In this document: positions 21,110 to 32,083 of the stretch, one piece after another
Layout of the letters: each line of letters opens with the position of its first letter
Position numbering within the stretch: the stretch's first letter is position 1
Source: Scleroderma bovista
Lineage: Eukaryota; Basidiomycota; Agaricomycetes; Boletales; Sclerodermataceae
DNA: 64,000 nucleotides
NCBI GenBank assembly: GCA_037178675.1
Contig: JAYMGJ010000568.1
Span: 19,604 to 83,603 of the forward strand
Reading direction: 5' to 3'
The notes under the pieces: generated by a model
Told to the model about the DNA's origin: nothing
Databases searched by the model: none
What the model saw: the letters and a program-made list of their open reading frames with translations, nothing else
Position numbers and translations under genes: made by a program

Positions 21110-22720
21110 TCAGGGTTCATGAACGGCTGGTGCTGGTGCTCGGGCTGTGGTGGTGGTCGCGCCGCAGTGCACGTGCTGGTGCTGGGGTCATCACTGTTGT
21201 TGTCGTCGACGCCGGTGGTGGTTGTCGCGTCGCAGCGTGTGCGCGTGCTGGCGCTGGGGTCGTCGACGCCGGTGGTTGTGGTCGCATCACAGCGTGCGTG
21301 CACGTCACGCCGATGCTGGTGATGCTGGTGGTTCCGTCGCAGCGTGCGTGCGTGCTGATGCTGGGGTCATCATTGTCACGCTGGTGGTGGCGGTGGTCGC
21401 ATCGCAGCGTGCGTGCGTGCTGGCGCTGGGGCCATCGCCGTCTATGCCGGTGATACGGTGGTGGTCGCTGTCTGTCCTTGTGCCAGCCGCCCAGATCGTC
21501 GTCATCGTCGTTGTCCATCCCTGTGGGCGCTCTGATCGTCGTCGTCGTCGCCGTCTGACCCTGGAACTGTCCAGGTCGTCGTTGTCATCATCATCATTGT
21601 CCGTCCTGCCGGCTGCCCTGATCGCAGCCGTCGTTGTCGTTGTCGTCTGTCCCTGCGGCAGCACTGGCTGCCCAGGGTCGTCGTTGTCGTTGTCGCCGGT
21701 CGCGGTGGTGGTCGTGTTGCAGCGTGCATGCGTGTTGGTCGTTGCCAGTCATGGTGGTGATTGCATCGCAGCGTGCTGGCGCTGGGTCGTCGTCGTCACG
21801 CCAGTGGCAGTGGTGGTTGTGTCGTATTGGGGCTGGAGTCGTCGTCGTCGACGCTGGTGATGGGGTGGTGGCCGTCGACGAGCCGTGCGGTAGTGGCCGC
21901 CTTCGTCGCCGTTTGGTGCGGTGGAGAGGGTGGTGGTTGGCGTTGTGGTGTCGTGGTCTGTCACCGTTGGGTGCGGTGGAGATGGTCGTGGTGGTGGTCA
22001 CTGCATCGCTGCGTGCGTGCGTGCTGGCGGTAGCCTGTAGGGCCGTCGTTGTCGTCGCCACGCTGGTCGTGGTGGTGGTCGCATCGCTGCGTGCGTGCGT
22101 GCTTGCGTGCTTGTGGTAGGTAGCCTGTAGGGCCGTCGTTGTCGTTGTCACGCTGGTCGTGGTGGTGGTCGCATCGCTGCGTGCGTGCGTGCTGGCGGTA
22201 GGGCCGTCGTCATCGTCGTCGTCACCCCGCAGAGTGCGTGTGTGCTGGCGCTGAGGTCGTCGCCGTCTACGCTGGTGGTTGCACCGCAGCGAGCGAGCGT
22301 GCTGGCGTTGGGGTCGTCACCATTGTTGTCGCCGTCTACGTTGGTGATGGCCATCATCGTGGTCGTGCTGCAGGGTGCATGCGTGCGTGCTGGGGTCGTT
22401 GCCGTCATCGTCGTTGATGCTGGTAATGGGGTGGTGGCTGTCGACGAGTGGTGGTGGTGGTGGTCGACGCACAGTGGTGGTAATTGTTGCTGCTGGGCGC
22501 GGTGGCTGTCGTCGTTGCCGTTGGGTGCGGGAGTTGTTGTCACCATTGTCGGTGGGAAGCTGCGGTTGCTGTCGTTGGGTGCGGTGGCTATCGTCGCCGT
22601 CGTTTGGTGTGGTGGTCGACGTTGTGGTGGTGGAGGTGGTGTCGTTGGCCTTGTCGCATTGTGGTGGGTGTGGTTGTGGTCAACATTGTGTTGTCGTCAC
22701 GTTATGGTGGTGGTTGGAGT
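21110..22720 (-). repeat. G/T-rich minisatellite block
   Basis: About 1.6 kb of degenerate repeats of gtcgtc, ggtggt and gcgtgcgtgcgtgctggcg. The phrase gtggtggtcgcatcgctgcgtgcgtgcgtg recurs with slight changes, most regularly at about 21987-22200 with a unit near 77-90 bases that also holds gtagggccgtcgttgtcgt. In base composition it is the complement of the block at 15.1-16.1 kb. Long ORFs on both strands are by-products of the missing stops. Confidence 0.8.
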
Positions 22721-23696
22721 TTGTCGTCATCACTTGTTGTTAGTTGGCATGGTCTTGGTGTTGATCGGCTGGGCTGCGTGGTGTATGCGGGGCGAGTGTC
22801 GTGCAATGGGCTGGTAATAATAGTTAGTACATAAACAAACAAAAAAAAACATATGAGCAGTGGGGGAGATCGTGCCGTACGGGCGTAGGTGCACGCAGGT
22901 GTGGGTGTGCACACAGGGACCTGTAATAATAGTTAGTATACAGAACAGAAAAAAAGAAACATACCTGCAAGTGCGATTGCACTGCGATGGTGTGGGAGTG
23001 GCAGCGTCATGCGCAAACGTTTGACACGCGTGTGATTACAGTGGTGGTGGAGTGGGGGTGGGGGTGGGGTAAGCGATGGGACTTAGAGAAATTTTGTAAA
23101 GTTACCTTATGTAACATGTACTGTGATCGTGCTGTGTCAGTGCTGTATTCCCATGGAACTGGGACCCTGTGGCAACGTATGCTGTAAGTGCTGTCACATA
23201 CTGTACTATTAAGGTAATTACTGTAGCCACTGTCCCGAAATAAGGGATTTGCTGATGCTGCAGAATGTTGATGGCAGTGGTGGAAGTTGCCATTGGTGGC
23301 AACGTGAATGTCTCCACCACCATGCAATGGCCGTCTGAATGTGTGGCTCGCAAAGCATGCTGGGCATCATTGGACAAGGACAGATGCACACAATTCTGGC
23401 ACCACCAGGGCCTGTCGGTGAGAGGGTGGTGGGATGCTCGGGGATGCATCAACAATGCCAGGGATTGGGGTGGATGTCGTCAATGGCACTGAGGGAAAGA
23501 GTATGAGTATTGTCTGCACAACAGAGGATATGCACATGTCATGGCCATTGTCGTCGACAATGATGGCGGTGGATGCTCGGTGGATTGCATCCATTCGAAA
23601 TTCTTCAATATGGTCTGGCAACAGCTTTCAATGATCTCTTTGACAAGACCAGTGTTACCCGAGCCATTATATGAGATAAACTCAGGAATGAGTTAC
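22721..23696. other. Gene-free stretch with G-run
   Basis: Includes the run gtggtggtggagtgggggtgg at about 23042-23062, continuing as gggggtgggg, which has several G-tracts and could form a G-quadruplex. A duplicated phrase (taataatagttagtaca/tac) occurs at about 22816 and 22925, each followed by an A-rich run and cata. Short ORFs on both strands (for example 23102-23455 minus) have no recognised domain. Confidence 0.35.
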
Positions 23697-23753
23697 ATTA
23701 GCCATCCACTTCCCTTTGAATGCTCAATTACTAGCAGGTTCAGCAACGAGTGA
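23680..23753 (+). pseudogene. Orphan last exon of a C/D-type P450
   Basis: After an acceptor-like gttacattag at 23701, the sequence reads SHPLPFECSITSRFSNE then TGA at 23751-23753. This is nearly the same as the last exon of P450 C and D (SHPAPFECSVTSRFSSQ) and close to that of P450 A (SHPLPFECAIIRR). Homology extends about 20 bases into the upstream intron. The preceding heme-loop exon is not found, so this is a fragment of a lost gene. Confidence 0.75.
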
Positions 23754-24438
23754 AGAAGCTCATTGTGTTTTCCCATTTATACTCTGATGGGCAAAACTCC
23801 CGAATCTTTCCATGTACATGTACTGTAAATATTTTACGAGGTGAGGCTCAATCTCAGCAAGAAATAATCACAGCCCTTCCTGAACATGGCGCAAAAGATG
23901 GAATATGCGCAATCTGTGCTCTTGATATGCGCCAATGGCCATGTTAATTGACATCACGGAGGTCAGGTTCAATGGCAAAGCTACGGAAGCTCACAGACCG
24001 GATGCTAGCAGGTGAGGTCGATCGGATTAAATCGCAGAAGGTTTGTGAAAAAAGTGCGCGGTACTTTCAGAGTTCACGACGACGAAATTTGAGTATGAGA
24101 CGTTTACATTCATTTAATCTCAAAACACCAACCAGAAAATGTGGTTTGCCAATGGCAGTTGACGGTGTTGTGGCATTTCAGATAGTGGCATGGTCCAAGA
24201 AAACAAGACCGGTACTACGCCCTCGAGGCGTTGCACACAAGGGAGGGGATGCTTGAAGGCCGTGATGCCTGTTCGAAAAGGGATTCTTCCCACAATGACA
24301 GCTTTGTTTGCACTTAAGAATCGCCTATAGGTCAGTACTTATCTCATGTCATTATCTCTTACTCTGTATGGTGACGAAGCCAGATATATAAATCAACAGA
24401 TAACGCTACACAGCATAATTCCGAGGTCAACTCACCCA
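23754..24438. other. Gene-free stretch downstream of P450 F
   Basis: Contains two short plus-strand ORFs (23750-23947 and 23948-24256) without recognised domains; the second is Arg/Lys-rich. Nothing else seen. Confidence 0.35.
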
Positions 24439-26638
24439 TCATCCGTCATACCTACTCAAACGCAACGGAATGCGAGTTCCGTCTTCTCCTACCACTTTGG
24501 GCCTTGGCAACACCCCCCTGCCAATCTCGACCTGCGTTTCAGGCCCATCCCTCATCTCAAAGACGAAGTTCTTCACCAGAACTGATAAAACTGCCTAGGT
24601 AAAATTGTGTCAAAATCCTTCATGAACGCAAGGTGGAGCGGATGAAGAATACCTTTAATTCAGCCACTGCAAATCCCTTTCCAAGACAGGTTCTCGGCCC
24701 GTCTACAAATGTCAATAGATGTCGGTGACCCTGTACTTCCTGCGCTGCCTTTGGGATGGCGCTTTCCTCCAGCCATCGTTCTGGCAAGAACGCCTTTGCA
24801 TCCGCACCCCAAATCGCAGTAGAGCGGTTGATACAAGCGATGGGTATGCAGATCTGGGTTCCGCTTGTTACAGCAATTCTGTCGACTAAGTCACCAGACT
24901 TAGTGTGTACAGGCTTTGAAATGGGAATGACATCATCTTCTATTGCCTGTAATAAGGCATGAGCTAATACAAGGGAGGGGCATTTAGAGGGTAACGCACC
25001 ACACGTGTGAACTCTGTTAGGGGCGGGTGGAGACGGAGAGTTTCGTGGACTACAGCATCCAAGTAAGGGAGACTGCTGTTGAGCTGGTCGTATGTTGGAT
25101 CGACACCAAAGGTCAAAAGTTCCTCTCGCAGCTTGGATTGAATACTAGGGTCTCGTGCAAGTTCGATTAACGCCCAGGTGAGGCTAACTACATGGGCCAG
25201 TTAAGTAATGAAACCTGCCATGATCGCTGACAGTACTTACTCGACGTCGTCTCGTAGCCTGCAAAAAGTAATACTTTCATCTGTTCGCGAGAGAGGTGAA
25301 TTGGTATATTGTTGTAGCAAGATTTGCTTACTTGAGCTAGAACTTCTTCCCATGTCAAGTGGAGCTCGGCACTTTCTGTATCATTGGCCTTGACTAGGTA
25401 CAACGTATGAGGGCCAAGTTTGTCAGGTCCAAGGGACTTACTCAGAACCCCGATAATCGACTTTTCCTCTTTCCCATCAAGAACCCCTTTCTCTTTCTCA
25501 CTTTTTGTTCTCTCTAGCAATGTGTTGGAAATATCTCCCATTATTTCTTGCATTTCTTGCATCAGCCTCTCTCTAGGCGTTGGCACATATGAGAGTATAG
25601 AGAACACTTGCGCAAGGAGGAAAAGATCAACATTAATCTTGGAGCGTTTAGAGGATGATCCAAAGGTGTCAAATATTTTGGTCACGGAGGCTGGTTTGCC
25701 GTCAAGAGAACCGAAATCGTGAGAGAACCCTGCAAGCCCAATGGTGTCGAGCCTGAAAGACAACTGATCTGAGACTAGGTCGGCCCACTGAAATGGGAAC
25801 GAACTCACGATATATGATTCATCCTTTACCAGAAAAACATTTCAGTTCTGATGGCTAAAATATAACATTCCTTGTACATACCAATTTTGAACCTCAATGA
25901 TAGCACTGTCACCAGAGCTCGCATCGATTAGGGCCTCCCACGCAGCCTTCGCCTGGGACATGACATTGTCAGTCCTCAAAAACACTGAAAGTGGGTTACA
26001 TTTCAAATTACCTTGTAAGCAGAATGGTAGAAGACAGGTGTTATATTTCGTATGGCAACATGGCTGAATGCGGGCGTCAAGGATTTGCGTTGTCTTGGAA
26101 GGTAAATAAGCGACTGTCCATCGGTCGTGGATACTCACGCCTACCTCTTGTGGGCTTCGCCTTGTGCCGCCAGTATCCCGTTTCCAAACTGGATATAAAT
26201 GTGACATGAAAAATGACGAAGGACCCATTTCGTGAAGTGACCTACCGTGCGCTGCGCGAAGCGTTTGCTGGAAGGACGAAGTACGTATGTCCACGTTTCC
26301 CTAGCGTAGTAATGTGCAATGGCCTTTGGATCGCACAACACGATCTTATTCCCCCCAAGGGTAGTAGGGACTTCATACACTGGGCCATACTCATCAGCCC
26401 ACTGTTCGAGGATGGCGGCTCCCGCATTGCTTGATTCGAAAAGATCCTTGGAAGCGCCATAAATGAGGTTCGTTCGGGGAGGTCCTCGAAGGCTAGTCGT
26501 CTTGAATTTCCTCCGTGCCGCCAAGACAGTTGTATGCAGAGCCCAGATGACAACGATTACCGCAACAGCATCAAGGGCAGTGACTGAGCGAGCTGCGACT
26601 CGTACTTCATCGTAGAAACGTGTCAGCATAATGTACAT
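24439..26638 (-). CDS. Cytochrome P450 monooxygenase F (different family)
   Basis: A complete P450 when spliced. It has a hydrophobic segment at about residues 22-42, a short hinge LRGPPRTN, then NGILAAQGEAHKRQRKSL (C-helix region), SLDTIGLAGFSHDFGS, the I-helix motif AGYETTS, the K-helix ETLR within HETLRLHPP, the meander FLPERWL, and the heme loop FVDGPRTCLGKGFA. The stop is TGA at 24439-24441. One internal exon is only 15 nt (25809-25823, encoding most of MNHIS). The motif style is that of a large basidiomycete P450 group with the AGYETT helix and a GPRTCLG heme loop, clearly apart from A-E. It is an ER-anchored monooxygenase with unknown substrate. All key residues are present and I see no lesion. 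Confidence 0.9.
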
Positions 26639-28846
26639 CTTGACGTCGTTTTAGACCACGATGGAGAAAAGACTTTATAGGTGTTAATACGCAGTTGAGC
26701 TGCGGGTGCGGTGAACTAAGGTAAACGATGTCCTGCCGTCTGGCTACGCCAGCAGGGACAAGCTTGAAATTCGTCGGCACGAGCCGCATACGTAGTTGAA
26801 TCAATGACATGGAATGCTGACTACGCTAGAATAATAATAGCTCAAGTACAAACAGATGTAAATACCTCGATCCTGTAGCCTATGAACGATGTCATTCTGA
26901 CATAACTCCAATACCGTGGCCTTCCAAATTCTTTACCCGAGGGCGACGGGGTCCCACTTCAGGCCTTCAGGGTGTGGCCGCCATGGCCGTCATTTCCGAG
27001 TCTATTGTTTCTCAATTTCTCCTGTTCTGGGAGGGTTTGGCCCTGTACAAAGTTGGCGACAGATCTGCATGAGTTTCGCTAGCTAAAAATCGGACTAGGT
27101 GCCAAAGAGACTTCTCATTGGTGAGGAGATGCTCCATGTTCATGTGTCTCCGCCCGACTTTTTGTTACAACACCTCTGGCGATTTAGTATATAAGACGCC
27201 TTTCAATCCTTGTGTTACATCTGGGGCGTGCTGGAGATTTGATTTGGGATATATGATGGTTGAGGGGAACATGTCCTGTCCTTAGCTGCACGAGGGTGCT
27301 TGCGTGTCTGTGTGGGGAGCGACTTATTAGGGTGGCAAACTGTTCAGATGGCATCATTGGATCCAGTTGGCAAAGTCATTTTCCATGATCTGTTGATGCA
27401 AGGTCAGCTACAATGTTTGAGTTTCCTATCAAAGAACTGGACGGGCGCTGCCTTGTTGGCTGGTAGTGCAGTGGAGTCTCTACGATTCTTCAGGGCTGTG
27501 GGGAATAGGTCCACGGGACTGGAATTGCCTTCTGCAGCCTTTTTTTCTTCCTGGCTGATCGATGAATTTATCGACAATGGCGTGGGCATGTACCCAACGA
27601 GTCTTGGGGTGGGTGGGGCCGCCTTTTTTTTGGCAGTACTCTGTCGAGCAAAGTCGGACATCATGAGAATCCAACATTTCTGGTATAGGTTGGTATATAG
27701 TTTGCAATTTATTTGGGATGGAAGTAGCCAAGTTCCGGGAAATGGAATATAGAATATTCCACTACATAAATTTTAGCGTATGGTCCATAACACGAGCATC
27801 CCGACGTACGTATTGGAAAGGATTGTAGAAGGCTATTCCGATGTCCGATGTAGCGCCTTTGTTCAGAATATCGAATATATATATATATTTAAAGTAGAGG
27901 GGTTTATCCTTTCCCCATTCTGTCCTTATGAAGGTTCCAATACGAAGTGCCAGCGAATCTACATGACAATTAGAGCTCGAATCGACGAAATCAAACTCAC
28001 AAGTTTGAAATGTTGAACCGCCCTGTTGTAAATAAGGAGCAGCCGCCAAGAGTTGCTGAGGTACAGGCGGTGATACTTTGCGCCACGTCAGATCTTAGGC
28101 TGATATGAGACGGCTTCTATGAATCCTCCAATTTCTCCGTACTTCGTCACCGGCGACTGTGGCATTAAACGAGATCTAGTTCAGATGGTCGGAGACTGGA
28201 TGGCTACAGATGAAGTTGATCGCACTTGTGTGCTAGAAGGCCCGCACTGCTTTCGGGGTATAATGGTATCCCCTAGAGATATGTGAGTACGAGGGCTTTT
28301 GGATTCAAACATCAATCACAGGTCTTACTACACGTCGTCTGTGAGGTGTCCCTCGAGTCAGTGATATCAAACGCGATTCCAATGATTGGCTGGTGGGTGC
28401 GGCGATTCACTCCAGCCAGTGTCATCACACCTGGTGAAAAGTGAAATGAATGTCGATGAGGAGGCAAAAGCAAGGATCAGATGAAACCCACCTCTTATGC
28501 TAATGACGACAGTGAAGGATACGCGAATGATTTTCCATGTGAGATTCACGGGCCACGATCTGGTGTTTCAAAGATGGTCAACGAACGGGGTCATTTTCCG
28601 GTGCTCGCGTGGAAGTTTTCAGCCATCATGGCTAGTTTGGCTTCAGAGTAACCCGCCGGACCTTTCAAGCCTGTGTTTCCAATCTCGAAAGCGATTGGAG
28701 TCACGGGACCATGGCTTACAAATCAATCACCCTTTTCTTTACCTGATTCATCGCCAACTCACAACTACGCAGACACTTGGGCCACTCCTCTCTTGCCTCC
28801 TCTCCACCACTGTCGCTCACCAACGGTCACGTCGCAAACAGCCATA
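26639..28846. other. Gene-poor stretch between P450 F and MEX67
   Basis: No well-supported gene. ORFs at 27300-27752 (plus) and 27404-27731 (minus) overlap and have no recognisable domain. A short ORF at 28119-28286 (55 residues, starting MNPPISPYFVTGDCGIKRDL) followed by a possible donor (gtgagt at 28283) could be a first exon, but no continuation was found. A pair of tatatata runs lies near 27870. 28700-28846 is C/T-rich and probably the MEX67 promoter and 5' UTR. Confidence 0.35.
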
Positions 28847-31532
28847 ATGTCGAGCCCCACGCCCGCTCCCAGCGGCCGCATACTAGCGACGAGCGCTCTC
28901 AAGCGTGCAGGTCTCATGGACCGCGATGAAGTCATGCGGGACGTCTCGACGGCGGAAAACCCTGGCGGGAGAAAAGGCATCTCCAAGTTTCGGGCGCATC
29001 GCCCGCGTCCAGTGGATATCTTCAAGGATCACCAACCAGGCCATGGTGGTCATGGCCATGCCCGCGCTTCCACGGTAAATATAATACCTTACTCTTTATT
29101 GTTGTTGCAACCCATATTTACTGCGTAACACAACATGGTCCCCCCCCCCTCTTCCCTTTTTTCCTCTCCTCGGAAAATCGTCGTATACATGTTTTACGTT
29201 TTTCATCCTAAAACCTCATCCCTGAATTTTCTATCCGCTTTTTTCTTCCATATGCGTCTGTATGGGTCGTTACCATCTCCCGGGGGGAAAAACATCGCGC
29301 TCACCTTGGTTTCTACTCCGCTCCGCTCCCACCGCCGCTTGACCTCGTTCTCGTGACGCTCGGACATACATGTTCAAAAACTACTAGTTGGCCTCGCGGA
29401 CACAGCCCCTAGGCGCGCCAATGGAGGGTATCTCGATCCGTGGCGCCGCTAGTACGAGGAATTCGACGGTGGGGCGGCTTCGCAGGAACGTACCTGGCAT
29501 GACGTCAACAATGGCTGCTGCTGGTTCGACAAGGGCAGCAGCAAATGTGGGGGTGAAAGTGATGGACGTCTGGAAGGACTTTGTCGCCCGGAGATGGAAT
29601 TCTGAGACAAGGTTCTTGAACCTTGAGGTGAGCCTTTCTGCGGGATTGCTACTGATGAATGCAGTAGTGCTCATGAAAATGACTGTGGCATATTTTAGTG
29701 CATGCTGGATGATCCAGAGTTATCAAAGCATCGGTTGCTTCCGCCTGGGGCGCCGGGGTCGAGCATCAGAGAAGCATCCGTCCTATTCAAGTTAGCGTCC
29801 CAGCTCAAACCCACGGTGAAGTTTTAGCTCCACTTTAAAAAAAATTGATTTCGGTGAAGCTGACTTGTAGCAGCCTCAGACGATCTCACTCGCGAACAAC
29901 AAGATCGGTTCGGGGCAATTGCTTTCGACGCTTGCACACTTTCTTCCGCAGCTTGCGAACCTCTCCCTTCAAAACAACAACCTGAAAGTATGGCGTGATA
30001 TCGACCATATATCAGGGCGGAAAGGGAAACTGGAGCATCTTCGGGAGCTCATATTGCTTGGGAATCCACTACGCGAGCTTGAGATGAAAAATGGCAGAGG
30101 TGATAAATACAAGAGGTAAGCTTTAATCGTATGCCGCGAGGCTCCTGTCGTCTAACCTGTTTCAGTGAGGTGACCCGTCGTTTTCCTTCGTTGGTGATGT
30201 TAGATCAAGAAGCTATTACGACAATCGCATTCGACGCTCCCGGACCATTATGTGCAGTGACGGAAGAGCGGCCGATGGCAACTACGTTTCCGTTTGAAAT
30301 GAAATCTTCATTTATCACTGGAGTAGAGAACACGGTCATGAGCAACTTCCTCGTTCGGTGGGTAATTGTTCGCTTATCAAGCGCTGATGTTCAACCTTGT
30401 TCTCAGGTTCTTCCCGTTATTCGATAGTCAGCGTGCCGCACTTCTTGATGCGTACCATCCGTCTGCCACGTTTTCGTTTTCCGTGAATACCAGCATCCCT
30501 GCTCGCGCGCGAATACAAGGACTCCACTATTCGAAAGAGTATCCTAACCAGCGCAAGTTAGACTGGACTGTTTGGTTGGAGGGAGGATCGAGGAATCTCA
30601 CGCGACTTGGTGGCAGTGAGGGGTTGGAGAAGGTGGTCAGTTCATTGCATGTCGGAGGCGAAGCGATCATTCGTGCGATGACCTCGCTTCCGAAGACGAG
30701 ACATGAGATATCGAATTCACCGGAGAAGTTTTGCATTGATGCATGGCCAGTGGGACAGGGAGAAAGCATGAAATTGTTTATTTCGCTACACGGGCAGTTC
30801 AACGAAGGTATGTTGTAGTCCAGCACGTTTTTAGACTACTGCAACGGCGTTTTGCGAGCGGAGGCCGTAGCTGTAGTGGGGGTATAGTGTGTACTAACGA
30901 TTTATCGCAGATCCTTCACAAGGGATTCGGTCGTTTGATAGGACGTTTGTGGTTGCACCTGCTCCGGCAGGCTCCCGGTATGTCTAACGAGCTGTTGATG
31001 AGTCGGGATTGATTTCATGGTACTGGCAGTGCGAAATTGAACGGATGGGATGTTATGATTTTATCGGATCAATGGACGGTGCGCCCGTATTCGAGCCACG
31101 AAGCGTGGCGACCTGGGCCGATGCGGGTGCAAGCGAAAGAGACTAGTACGCAGCGGCAAGCCCCGATGCCACAGCAGTCAACGTCAACGCCATCGCAGAC
31201 TGCGCTCGAGGATGCTTTATCTACATTTGTAAGTTTTTTCGCTTCGCAAGCTTAAAGTTTGAACGACGCAAGAATCTTATCATTTCCACGGTTGTGGGCG
31301 CTGTTGCCATGTCGGACAGTCTGAGCCACAGCGCCGTCTGATTGCACAGATAAGTCAGCGGACAGGGTTGAATGCGAAGTTTTCGGTGGACTGTCTGCAG
31401 AACAATGGGTGGGACATGGACAGGGCGATCGCCAACTTCGAGCAGGTCAAGGTAAGATTGGCTGGTTGAATGTACGGCGGGTGCTTACGTTAGGAAATGC
31501 AGGCTGTACTATCACGGGATGCCTTTTTGTGA
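28847..31532 (+). CDS. MEX67: mRNA export factor Mex67/NXF1 family
   Basis: The spliced product has the NXF layout. Residues up to about 190 are basic and Ala/Arg-rich (RNA-binding region); then a leucine-rich repeat part ([38 protein letters not shown]) running into [14 protein letters not shown]; then an NTF2-like domain beginning [20 protein letters not shown] and holding [14 protein letters not shown] and [16 protein letters not shown]; and a C-terminal TAP-C/UBA-like domain ([34 protein letters not shown]) ending AVLSRDAFL. Ten exons: 28847-29074, 29388-29627, 29699-29815, about 29874-30115, 30166-30357, 30407-30807, 30912-30976, 31030-31228, 31320-31451, 31503-31532. The family carries mRNPs through nuclear pores with Mtr2. 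The first intron (313 nt) is unusually long for the window. Confidence 0.93.
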
Positions 31533-32083
31533 CGTGTGAACAATGCGCGTTTTTCACACGGAGTGTTGCCACGATATCAGCGGGGAGGCGAATGCGCTCC
31601 CAAACCATAAACCTACATATGGCAGGCTGAAAGCGACTAGCCCATCTACTACTTACTGTTGTACCTATGTTATATGACCGTGTTCGAATCCATTTCTCCA
31701 TGGACATTTATCTTGTCTGTGCGATAAGCGAGAGCGACTTGCTGCAGCCACGAGGATGCGGGTCGGCGCGCGTGCGAGGCAGACAATGTGCGTCCGTCGG
31801 GGTCGACAATGGCTCGCCTCGAGGACCCAAAGGGCGGGTAATTTTTCCGCGAGAGCCCAGAGCCAATTTCCAGTTCGTCCGCCTCGTGCACCTTCATAAA
31901 ACGATTATTCCATCCGTACATAAACTAACGTAGTTCCCACTAAACCTTGTCTCCTTCTGATCTTCTTCTCCTTCCCCACTCGCAAGCGCGCATACCCACC
32001 ACTATATCATCCCATCCCCTCCGCCCCTCCCCCCGCCGAGTTCCTTTCCCCCCACCAGTCGTTACGATCACTCACGACTTGTC
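31533..32083. promoter_or_regulatory. Spacer; promoter of the ankyrin gene
   Basis: No gene. 31940-32080 is strongly C/T-rich (ctccttccccactcgc, ccctccccccgccgag), typical of fungal core promoters and 5' UTRs, immediately before the ATG at 32084. Confidence 0.5.

Noticed and set aside
21147..22817. Several 120-240 residue ORFs in the G/T-rich block
   Set aside because: Same reason: repeat-driven open frames without domains, Val/Ser/Arg- or Thr/His-rich on opposite strands.
27300..27752. Plus ORF of 150 residues and overlapping minus ORFs
   Set aside because: Both strands are open, composition is mixed, and no domain or splice context supports either.
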